Origin: an uncultured Synergistales bacterium
GTDB taxonomy: Bacteria > Synergistota > Synergistia > Synergistales > Aminobacteriaceae
Assembly (NCBI GenBank): GCA_905234205.1
Contig: CAJOGG010000083.1
Span: 1-6,488 of the forward strand
Direction: 5' to 3'
Length of the DNA: 6,488 nucleotides
In this document: in pieces, positions 1 through 5,640 of the stretch
How positions within the stretch are numbered: position 1 is the first letter of the stretch
Layout of the letters: every line of letters begins with the position of its first letter
Made by a program: the position numbers and the translations under genes
Notes under the pieces: model-generated
Seen by the model: only the letters and a program-made list of their open reading frames with translations
The model's database searches: none
What the model was told of the DNA's origin: nothing

Positions 1-281
1 TTAACGTAAGGAGTTTCACCACAACCAGCACATGCACCACTGAATTCAAAGAGTGGCTTAGTGAATTGGAGGTTCTTTGGATTATTTCTTTCAATGTGTT
101 TATCAGAAACTTTATTGAAGAAATAGTGTCCAAGTTCAACTTCCTTAGATTCAAGAGCAACGTGGATTGGTACGAATGATAATGCTTTTTCACCTTTCAT
201 ACCTGGACATTGGTTAACGCAGACTCCACAACCTGTACAATCTTCAACTGATGTTTGGATTCTGAACTTATAGTTTTCAAG
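1..281 (-). CDS. nifJ: Pyruvate:ferredoxin oxidoreductase (PFOR) internal fragment, in frame with hppA
   Basis: This is the downstream part of the minus-strand frame that begins as hppA at 1775; it stays open to the window edge. Seen: residues 499-591 of the joint frame carry [14 protein letters not shown] (512-525), a ferredoxin-type CxxCxxCxxxCP cluster motif, and then [12 protein letters not shown] (580-591). Family knowledge: in PFOR the first motif is the second [4Fe-4S] cluster of the ferredoxin-like domain. The CAGCGETPY motif opens the thiamine-pyrophosphate domain and supplies two cysteines of the proximal cluster. PFOR oxidises pyruvate with CoA to acetyl-CoA and CO2 and reduces ferredoxin or flavodoxin. 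The first ferredoxin cluster and all of the N-terminal PFOR domains (about 700 residues) are absent, replaced by HppA. Hand-counted GC is about 38%, all eight glycine codons are GGT or GGA and most prolines are CCA, unlike the adjoining hppA. There is no start codon or ribosome site of its own. Identity as PFOR is solid; that it belongs to this genome is doubtful. Confidence 0.85.
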
Positions 282-290
282 TCCTTTACC
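276..290 (-). other. HppA/PFOR junction
   Basis: On the minus strand, codons for MGKG, an HppA family motif normally followed by FAIGSAAL-like sequence, are followed directly by [11 protein letters not shown], which is PFOR sequence. The frame is kept and there is no stop. GGTAAAGGA (282-290) could belong to either gene, because PFORs can carry a GK-type stretch just before this point; such microhomology would explain the join. GC and codon choice change here. I infer an assembly or amplification chimera, or less likely a true recombination event. Confidence 0.7.
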
Positions 291-1775
291 CATAGCCGCT
301 GTGGTGTTTCCTATTGCGTCAAGGTGGTCTGTGATCTTGCGAACGCCTTCAGGTAACTCGCTCATCTCTGCAATTCCGCCCGCGTTATCTGCGATTGGGC
401 CGTAAGCGTCAACACTCAATGATATACCCGTGATTGAAAGCATACCTACTGCCGCGACTGCTACACCGAACATTCCTGCAAGATAGTAGCTGATAAGAGT
501 TGATAAGCAGATTAAAAGCACAGGGATACCAGTTGACATCATGCCAAGCGACATTCCGGAAAGAATGACAGTTGAGGAGCCAGTGTTGGATTTTTCAGCA
601 ACTTTCTGAACGAAATGATAATCGCCTGAAGTGTAAATCTCCGTAACGATTCCGATTATGATTCCGGCCAAGACTCCTGAAGTAACTGACAGGAAGACGT
701 TCATTGAGTTGGAGAAGAAGAACAGAATGCTTAATACAAACGTTCCAGCGATCATTAAGCCGCCAGCTACGAATGTTCCAGTTCTGAGAGCAAATGCTGC
801 GTCGCCGTCCTCGATTCTCTTCATGACTCCGCCCATTCCAGGAAGCTTACGAATGAATGCTCTTACAGCCGCTGAAAACGGTGCCTTCTGTGAGATCATC
901 ATACAGCCAACGATTGAAGCAAACACTCCCCAAGCCGCCAAGAACATCGGGAAACCAATTCCCCATAAGCCAAGCTGTGAGTCAGCTACGCCGGGTGTGA
1001 ACGTGTATACAGCGCCGATAGCCATAGCCGCTAAAATTGAGTTCACATAGCTCTCGAAAAGGTCTGCGCCCATTCCCGCAATGTCACCGACGTTATCGCC
1101 AACGTTATCAGCAATAGTAGCAGGGTTTCTGGGATCGTCTTCAGGGATTCCGGCCTCAACTTTTCCGACCAAGTCCGCACCAACGTCAGCAGCCTTTGTG
1201 TAAATTCCGCCGCCTACACGTGCAAACAATGCGATCGAACTTGCGCCCATTCCGAAAGCTGTAAGTGCTGTAACATCATTCAGGAATAAATAAGCAACGC
1301 TCAATCCTATAAGTCCAAGACCTACAACAACCATTCCGACAATGCTTCCACCGGAAAAAGCTACCTCAAGAGCACTTCCTGCTGCTGGTGATTTTGTTGG
1401 ATCGTCTACAGCCTCAGTACCTTCAGCTTGAAGTCCCGCAAGAGCCGCAAAAGTTGTACGACCGTTTGAATTTGTTGCTACATACATTCCGATATAGCCA
1501 GCCGTTGCACTGCACAAAGCCCCTAATATAAATGCAAACGCCGCACCAAGTCCAAGAGCTGACACAAGCAAAATCGCTACTACACCAACAAACGGAGCAA
1601 GCCACGTATATTCTTTCTTCAAGAATGCCATAGCGCCACCATGAATAATTTCGGAAAGCTCTTTCACTCGCGCATGTTTAATCTGGAGTTCTTCAACTTT
1701 TTGATAAACTGTCCAGGCATACAGTCCAGCAAGTACTCCGAAAACCAGAGTTATAAATACTAAGAAAAGCCACAT
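282..1775 (-). CDS. hppA: Membrane-bound ion-translocating pyrophosphatase (HppA), 3'-truncated at a chimeric junction
   Basis: HppA hydrolyses pyrophosphate in the cytoplasm and pumps H+ or Na+ across the membrane. Seen: residues 1-498 are a hydrophobic multi-span protein. The first catalytic loop is [11 protein letters not shown] (197-207), followed by the [20 protein letters not shown] region (212-231) and MGADLFESY (235-243). A second loop has [16 protein letters not shown] (456-471), and then [16 protein letters not shown] (483-498). Family knowledge: these bind Mg-pyrophosphate. Alanine at 493 and glycine at 496, where K+-independent enzymes carry Lys and Thr, indicate the K+-dependent class, which includes Na+ pumps. 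Full-length bacterial HppA is roughly 670-700 residues. Here the sequence turns into PFOR after MGKG, so the last helices and the third catalytic loop (Asp/Lys-rich, DNTVGDPFKDTSGP-like) are missing and the encoded product should be inactive. The start at 1775 has a good ribosome site and a normal hydrophobic N-terminus. It is divergent from the DUF3793-flavodoxin operon. Confidence 0.93.
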
Positions 1776-1785
1776 GAATCTATTT

Positions 1786-1793
1786 ACCTCCCT
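1786..1793 (-). promoter_or_regulatory. Ribosome binding site of hppA
   Basis: The minus strand reads AGGGAGGT ten bases before the ATG at 1775. It is a near-perfect Shine-Dalgarno and fixes the hppA start. Confidence 0.8.
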
Positions 1794-1816
1794 ATGGTAA
1801 GAATATTGATTGTTAG

Positions 1817-1848
1817 ATTATAGCCTAAAAATTTTTTTCACGCCTCAA
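1817..1848 (-). promoter_or_regulatory. Probable hppA promoter
   Basis: A perfect minus-strand TATAAT (1817-1822) lies about 40 bases upstream of the hppA ATG. The best -35 candidate is TTGAGG (1843-1848), but the 20-base spacing is too wide. The -10 is convincing; the -35 is weak. Confidence 0.45.
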
Positions 1849-1918
1849 TCTTTAATAGTATTGCCTGTAGATTTTTCTTAACGCTCGTTCATTTTCGGGA
1901 TATTTCTATGTGCGATAC

Positions 1919-1948
1919 TTGACAAAGTCCATGTGAATAAATTATAGT
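1919..1948 (+). promoter_or_regulatory. Promoter of the DUF3793-flavodoxin operon
   Basis: A perfect -35, TTGACA (1919-1924), is followed after 18 bases by TATAGT (1943-1948), or after 17 by TTATAG. Transcription would begin near 1955. That leaves about 14 bases before the upstream ATG (1969) but about 35 before the ATG at 1990, which favours the latter as the start of the first gene. Confidence 0.65.
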
Positions 1949-1977
1949 TCTTAACATCAAACATTTTTATGAAGCAC

Positions 1978-1981
1978 AGGA
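1978..1981 (+). promoter_or_regulatory. Ribosome binding site deciding the DUF3793 start
   Basis: AGGA lies eight bases before the ATG at 1990. No Shine-Dalgarno-like sequence precedes the in-frame ATG at 1969, where the upstream bases are A/T-rich with no purine run. Confidence 0.5.
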
Positions 1982-1989
1982 AAAATTTA

Positions 1990-2601
1990 ATGGCCTATAA
2001 AAACTTGAATATCATTCAAAATTTTATGCAATACGTAATGAATTCTGACACGGAAGAATTCGCTCGAGGGATTCTTTTTTGTTTCGGTGCACCAACTATA
2101 CAGGGAATAAAAGCGTCTTGCTTGATAAATTTCAGAAGGCATTCTCACGAGGACATGCGCTCAATCTGGAAGGCCAAAGCTGACGAGTGGCTTAACCCTC
2201 TTGGAGTTCAATGGCTGCTCTTGAATGATAACGGCGAAAATATTAGCAATGCTCTGGTTTTGATTTATAGGCGTGAGTTATTAGAACGTGCATTAAGCTG
2301 TAACGAGGCGTGCGAGATTCTCAAAATTCGAGGCTATCCGTTGAATGACGTTGAAGGCTGCCTAGATTGTTTGTGTAGAAAATTTTGTGAGGGCTTTCCT
2401 CATGAGATAGGCTTGTTTCTCGATTACCCGCCTTATGATGTTTTGTGCTTCATGGAAAATCGTAAGTGTGAAAAGTGTGCAAAATTGCTCTCGCGTTCTT
2501 ACTGGAAAGTGTACGGAAATGTTAGACGAGCAAAACGAGCTTTCAGGAAATATAAACGTGCGGAGTATGATGCAGCCCGATTGATGTTAATGGGTGAATA
2601 A
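1990..2601 (+). CDS. DUF3793 family protein
   Basis: The protein is about 203 residues and its biochemical function is unknown. Seen, numbered from the 1990 start: GAPTIQGIK (33-41), FPHEIGLFLDYPPYDV (136-151), and YWKVYGN (171-177) followed by a basic, Tyr/Arg-rich tail. These match my recollection of DUF3793, in which an APT-x-GIK stretch near the N-terminus and the FPHEIG-FL-YPP-DV block are the hallmarks. The protein is cysteine-rich (for example a CLDCLC cluster and CEKC), which is compatible with metal or redox chemistry but does not prove it. No signal peptide or membrane segment is evident, so it is probably cytoplasmic. An in-frame ATG at 1969 would add seven residues; I prefer 1990 because of ribosome site and promoter position. 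The flavodoxin gene follows after 24 bases and no terminator intervenes, so the two are co-transcribed. DUF3793 genes are often found beside flavodoxin genes in anaerobes, so a role tied to flavodoxin or iron/redox state is a reasonable inference only. Confidence 0.85.
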   Translation: MAYKNLNIIQNFMQYVMNSDTEEFARGILFCFGAPTIQGIKASCLINFRRHSHEDMRSIWKAKADEWLNPLGVQWLLLNDNGENISNALVLIYRRELLERALSCNEACEILKIRGYPLNDVEGCLDCLCRKFCEGFPHEIGLFLDYPPYDVLCFMENRKCEKCAKLLSRSYWKVYGNVRRAKRAFRKYKRAEYDAARLMLMGE

Positions 2602-2609
2602 ATTTCAGT

Positions 2610-2616
2610 AGGAGGA
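2610..2616 (+). promoter_or_regulatory. Ribosome binding site of the flavodoxin
   Basis: AGGAGGA lies nine bases before the ATG at 2626, in the 24-base gap after the DUF3793 stop. It is much stronger than the site of the first gene, which suggests flavodoxin is made in excess over its operon partner. Confidence 0.75.
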
Positions 2617-2625
2617 TTTATTATC

Positions 2626-3045
2626 ATGGCAAAAGTTTTAGTAGTTTACGCGACAACAACAGGCAACACGGAGAAAATGGCAGGCGCTATCGTTGAGGGA
2701 GCAAAGGGAGCTGGAGCTGATGTAACATGCAAGGCCGTGGCTGATGCTTCCGTGGGTGAACTTGGCGGTTATGATGTAATAGCGTTTGGTTCTCCAGCAA
2801 TGGGCGCTGAAGTTCTTGAGGACAGCATGGAGGAGTTTTTCGCTTCTGCAACAGACGCTATCAAGGGCAAAAAAGTTGGCGTGTTTGGTTCATATGATTG
2901 GGGCGATGGTGAATGGCTTAGGACTTGGGAAGATAGAGTGAAGGAAGCTGGCGCAACCGTTGTAGCTGAAAATCTCAAAGCACACCTTGAACCCGATGAT
3001 GACGCTATCGCCGAGTGCAAAGCTTGGGGCGCAAAATTAGCATAA
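2626..3045 (+). CDS. Flavodoxin, short-chain clostridial type
   Basis: A 139-residue cytoplasmic FMN protein that carries low-potential electrons and can replace ferredoxin, for example when iron is scarce. Seen: the phosphate-binding loop TTTGNT (10-15) after a VLVVYA beta strand; the first FMN-flanking loop GSPAMGAE (55-62), with Met59 where clostridial flavodoxins have Met56; and GSYDWGDGEW (88-97), with Trp92 at the position of the isoalloxazine-stacking Trp90 of Clostridium beijerinckii flavodoxin. The residue after AMG is Ala, where some relatives have Asp or Ser. Length is right for short-chain flavodoxins, without the extra loop of the long-chain class. It is the second gene of an operon with DUF3793, has a strong ribosome site, and ends before a strong hairpin. 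Redox partners are not shown here; PFOR and hydrogenase-type enzymes are the usual ones. Confidence 0.95.
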   Translation: MAKVLVVYATTTGNTEKMAGAIVEGAKGAGADVTCKAVADASVGELGGYDVIAFGSPAMGAEVLEDSMEEFFASATDAIKGKKVGVFGSYDWGDGEWLRTWEDRVKEAGATVVAENLKAHLEPDDDAIAECKAWGAKLA

Positions 3046-3068
3046 ATAATACACGCGTACTTAAACAC

Positions 3069-3108
3069 AGCCTCTTATGGAATCAAGATTCTATAGGAGG
3101 CTTGTTGC
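3069..3108 (+). terminator. Terminator of the DUF3793-flavodoxin operon
   Basis: Arms 3069-3084 and 3087-3102 pair over 16 positions with only two G-T wobbles, so a stem of about 14 bp closes a small loop. A T-rich but interrupted tract (TGTTGCTTCTCTT) follows. It begins 24 bases after the flavodoxin stop. The near-perfect stem could also act on the opposite strand. Confidence 0.75.
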
Positions 3109-3215
3109 TTCTCTTACTTACCCTACAACACCGTCCCAGAATATAATGAAAGAGCATACCCACTATTGAGTACACCCTTCCTTTTCCAATTTTGTAAATT
3201 GCCGTATTTGTGGAA
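3103..3215. other. Intergenic stretch, no feature seen
   Basis: Between the flavodoxin terminator and the possible extended end of the small minus-strand gene I see no convincing gene, RNA or repeat. The only structure is a weak A/T-rich inverted repeat, CAATTT-TGT-AAATTG (3187-3201), without a following T-run on either strand. Confidence 0.5.
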
Positions 3216-3256
3216 TTAACGTATGTTCATGGCAAAATTCATAGCGTTGAAGCTGT

Positions 3257-3514
3257 TCATGCCGCCAAATCCTCCGGGAGTCTGTCCTCCAAACTGCTGA
3301 ATCCGCTGAAGCCCTCTGGAGATGTGGGCTGAATACTGTTCTGTTGTCCTGCTATCTGTTGAGGCTGAGTTTCCTGTGGCGGCACTTCCTGCATTGATTG
3401 TGTATTGGTCTGAAGTGATGTCGTGAAATTCTGATTATTGGCAGCGCCAACATTTCTCTGTGTCTGCATAGTCTGGAACATTGAGGAACTACTATACTGA
3501 TTTACGCGCATCAT
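3257..3514 (-). CDS. Small Q/N/S-rich protein, possibly frameshifted near its 3' end
   Basis: The frame encodes 85 residues, low in complexity and rich in Gln, Asn, Ser, Thr and Pro (for example QPQQIAGQQNS), with no signal peptide or membrane segment. I do not recognise a family. The last residues in this frame (SSLEDRLPEDLAA) differ in character from the rest. Another minus-strand frame over the same bases reads QQFGGQTPGGFGG and then MNSFNAMNFAMNIR, ending at a TAA at 3216-3218; this fits the Q/N/G-rich style much better. I infer that the real product may be about 98 residues and that a frameshift, from sequencing or mutation, lies around 3286-3320. The ribosome site is weak (AAGAG about 13 bases before tandem ATGs), and the gene sits just downstream of the aspS terminator on the same strand. 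It may alternatively be non-coding. Confidence 0.4.
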   Translation of the reverse strand: MMRVNQYSSSSMFQTMQTQRNVGAANNQNFTTSLQTNTQSMQEVPPQETQPQQIAGQQNSIQPTSPEGFSGFSSLEDRLPEDLAA

Positions 3515-3596
3515 AATGATACAACAACTCTTAAAAAATCATACATCCTTGATACTAAAATTACACCCGTGTCATTTTCTAAACGTATTTGATTAT

Positions 3597-3630
3597 AAAA
3601 AATCCCCCTGCCATATTACACAGAGGGACT
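3597..3630 (-). terminator. Rho-independent terminator of aspS
   Basis: On the minus strand, AGTCCCTCTG (3630-3621) pairs with CAGGGGGATT (3610-3601) with two G-T wobbles. A ten-base loop closes it and a run of six T (3602-3597) follows. It begins 35 bases after the aspS stop, correctly placed to end that transcript. Confidence 0.8.
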
Positions 3631-3664
3631 TTCACTTGTGGACAAATTTGTCTAGAAGTTTTCG

Positions 3665-5479
3665 TTAATCGTCTTCCTTCACAACTTTGATAGCTAACTC
3701 GTCAAGGCGTTCTTGTTCAACTGGATCAGGAGCATTTGACATCAAGCACTGTGCTTTTTGAGTCTTCGGGAATGCCATAACGTCTCTTATCGAATTTCCG
3801 CCACAGAGTAGCATTACTAGCCTATCGACTCCGAGAGCCAAGCCGCCGTGAGGAGGTGTGCCATATGATAACGCGTCAAGGAAGAAGCCGAATCTGCGTT
3901 TAGCGTCCTCTGGTGTGATGCCCAAGCTCTTGAACAATCTCGCCTGAACTTCAGGATCATGAATCCTTATTGAGCCTCCGCCAACTTCATTGCCATTCAA
4001 TACACAGTCGTATGCTCGCGCCAAAGCGTGTTCGGGGTCTTCATCAAATGGTGTATCGTTATCAAGTGCCGGCGACGTGAACGGGTGATGCATTGCTACC
4101 CAACGCTTCTCTTCTGTGCTCCACTCAAACAGCGGGAATTTCGTTACCCATAAGAATTTCCAGTTATCAGGAGAATTATCAAAGAGGTCTTCACGCTTCT
4201 TGCCTAGTTCAAGTCTCAACGTTCCCAAAATTTCACAAGCCTTGCCTCGTGATTCGTTGGCTACGATAAATAATGCGTCGTCGGGTTCCATTTTTGCAAG
4301 CTCACGAACTTTATCGAGGTCTTCAGGTGTTAAGAACTTCACCAACGGCCCCTTCAGTCCGCCTTCTTTGTACAGGAAATTAGCAAGCCCGGAAGTGCCA
4401 AGCTTGATTGCTCGTGCTTCAAGGTCCATGATCTCCTTACGTGACATTGCTGCACCACCTGGTAATCTCAAGCCACGTACAACTCCACCAGCGGCCAAAA
4501 TCTTTTTGAAGGGTTCAAAGCCTGAATCTCTGAACGCGTCGGCCAAGTCGCATAACTCAAGCTTAACTCTCAAGTCTGGTTTATCGCTTCCGTATTTGTC
4601 CATTGCTTCCCAGTATGGCATTCTGATAAATGGTGTAGGAATATCAACACCCCTGATTAACTTGAACAAGCCCTTCATGTAGCCTTCGATTAATTCCATG
4701 ATGTCGTCTTCAACAATGTAGCTCATCTCAATATCAACTTGTGTAAATTCCGGCTGTCTGTCGGCCCTCAAGTCCTCGTCGCGGAAACAACGTGCTATCT
4801 GATAATAACGATCGAAGCCGCTTATCATTAATATCTGCTTGAAAAGTTGCGGGGATTGTGGGAGTGCGTAGAAGCAACCTTGATTGACTCTGCTTGGGAC
4901 GAGATAATCGCGTGCACCTTCTGGAGTTGCCTTGGTCAACATTGGAGTCTCAAGTTCTACAAAATTTCGTTCGCCTAAATATTCTCGTGTGAAAGCGTTA
5001 ATCTTTGAACGTGTACGGAGATTATATTGCATTTTCTCGCGTCGCATATCCAGGTAGCGATATTTAAGCCTTATATTCTCGTCAACGTTGTCGGTCTCGT
5101 CACCAACTTCAAACGGTAAAGTCTTGGCCCTCGACATAACAAGGAAATCACTTGCGACGATCTCTATATTGCCTGTTTTAAGTTCAGGGTTCTCCGTACC
5201 TTCAGGTCTGATTCGCATCTTGCCTTTAACAGCTACGCAATATTCGTTTCTCAAAGTTGCCGCTAATTCGTGAATCTCTTCAGGAGTTTCAGGAAGTGAA
5301 GGATCAAAAACAACTTGTATAGGCCCGGTCCAGTCCCAAATCTCAACAAAAATTATTCCGCCTAAATCTCGTCTTGCACGTACCCAGCCATTAGCTCTAA
5401 CTTCTTTTCCAGCGTCAGCTTCTGTAAATTGTCCGCATAATGAAGTTCTCTGCCAGGTCTTGTCAAAAATTCTTGCCAT
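3665..5479 (-). CDS. aspS: Aspartyl-tRNA synthetase
   Basis: A cytoplasmic class II enzyme that activates aspartate with ATP and charges tRNA-Asp. Complete at 604 residues, normal for the bacterial type. Seen in order: N-terminal OB-fold anticodon-binding domain (about 12-125) with [11 protein letters not shown] (31-41) and IQVVFDP (54-60); catalytic core with [11 protein letters not shown] (187-197) and QSPQ (208-211); motif 2, [16 protein letters not shown] (232-247); the bacterial GAD insertion (about 300-430); HHPFT (464-468); [13 protein letters not shown] (500-512); and motif 3, [13 protein letters not shown] (546-558). Leu39 aligns with Leu30 of E. coli AspRS, where non-discriminating enzymes such as that of Pseudomonas have His, suggesting specificity for tRNA-Asp. 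The usual RDR of the OB-fold is WDW here (48-50). The start at 5479 fits family length but lacks a good Shine-Dalgarno: the nearest, GAAGGG, is about 16 bases away. It is a single-gene unit with its own terminator. Confidence 0.97.
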   Translation of the reverse strand: MARIFDKTWQRTSLCGQFTEADAGKEVRANGWVRARRDLGGIIFVEIWDWTGPIQVVFDPSLPETPEEIHELAATLRNEYCVAVKGKMRIRPEGTENPELKTGNIEIVASDFLVMSRAKTLPFEVGDETDNVDENIRLKYRYLDMRREKMQYNLRTRSKINAFTREYLGERNFVELETPMLTKATPEGARDYLVPSRVNQGCFYALPQSPQLFKQILMISGFDRYYQIARCFRDEDLRADRQPEFTQVDIEMSYIVEDDIMELIEGYMKGLFKLIRGVDIPTPFIRMPYWEAMDKYGSDKPDLRVKLELCDLADAFRDSGFEPFKKILAAGGVVRGLRLPGGAAMSRKEIMDLEARAIKLGTSGLANFLYKEGGLKGPLVKFLTPEDLDKVRELAKMEPDDALFIVANESRGKACEILGTLRLELGKKREDLFDNSPDNWKFLWVTKFPLFEWSTEEKRWVAMHHPFTSPALDNDTPFDEDPEHALARAYDCVLNGNEVGGGSIRIHDPEVQARLFKSLGITPEDAKRRFGFFLDALSYGTPPHGGLALGVDRLVMLLCGGNSIRDVMAFPKTQKAQCLMSNAPDPVEQERLDELAIKVVKEDD

Positions 5480-5527
5480 TTATAAATCTAACATTCCCTT
5501 CGTAGAATTTACTCTTTACTCTTGTAT

Positions 5528-5533
5528 ATTATA
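5528..5533 (-). promoter_or_regulatory. Probable aspS promoter -10
   Basis: The minus strand reads GGCTATAATATA, with TATAAT at 5528-5533, about 48 bases upstream of the aspS ATG. No recognisable -35 is found 16-18 bases further up. The same GGCTATAAT string precedes hppA. Confidence 0.45.
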
Positions 5534-5604
5534 GCCGTTAAGAAAATGAATGCGGGTATGAATCATAATCTGCTTTATTGGTCAAGCGTTTAGCTCTTTC
5601 AGTG

Positions 5605-5610
5605 TATAAT
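5605..5610 (+). promoter_or_regulatory. Probable promoter -10 of the nucleoside kinase gene
   Basis: A perfect TATAAT lies 30 bases upstream of the ATG at 5641, giving a very short leader of roughly 20-25 bases. The -35 region is weak: TTGGTC (5578-5583) is the closest match but sits 21 bases away. Confidence 0.45.
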
Positions 5611-5623
5611 TACGGAAATTTTT

Positions 5624-5631
5624 AGAAGGAG
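5624..5631 (+). promoter_or_regulatory. Ribosome binding site of the nucleoside kinase gene
   Basis: AGAAGGAG lies nine bases before the ATG at 5641 and fixes that start. Confidence 0.75.
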
Positions 5632-5640
5632 TCAGATTTT

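Noticed and set aside
658..1050. Plus-strand frame of 130 codons
   Set aside because: It lies antisense inside hppA, whose frame holds recognised catalytic motifs; there is no ribosome site and the composition is shadow-like.
1423..1605. Minus-strand frame of 60 codons
   Set aside because: Out-of-frame shadow inside hppA; Cys/Trp-rich translation with no family resemblance.
2769..3068. Minus-strand frame of 99 codons
   Set aside because: Antisense to the flavodoxin gene, with no convincing start signal.
3187..3201. Inverted repeat CAATTT-TGT-AAATTG
   Set aside because: Only six A/T-rich pairs and no adjacent T-run; expected by chance in A/T-rich intergenic DNA.
3592..3597. Minus-strand TATAAT as a promoter for the small Q/N-rich gene
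   Set aside because: It overlaps the T-run of the aspS terminator and has no matching -35, so chance is as likely.
4116..4682. Plus-strand frame of 188 codons
   Set aside because: Antisense to aspS over its GAD and central catalytic regions; a shadow of strong codon bias.
5088..5273. Plus-strand frame of 61 codons
   Set aside because: Antisense to the aspS anticodon domain; no ribosome site.
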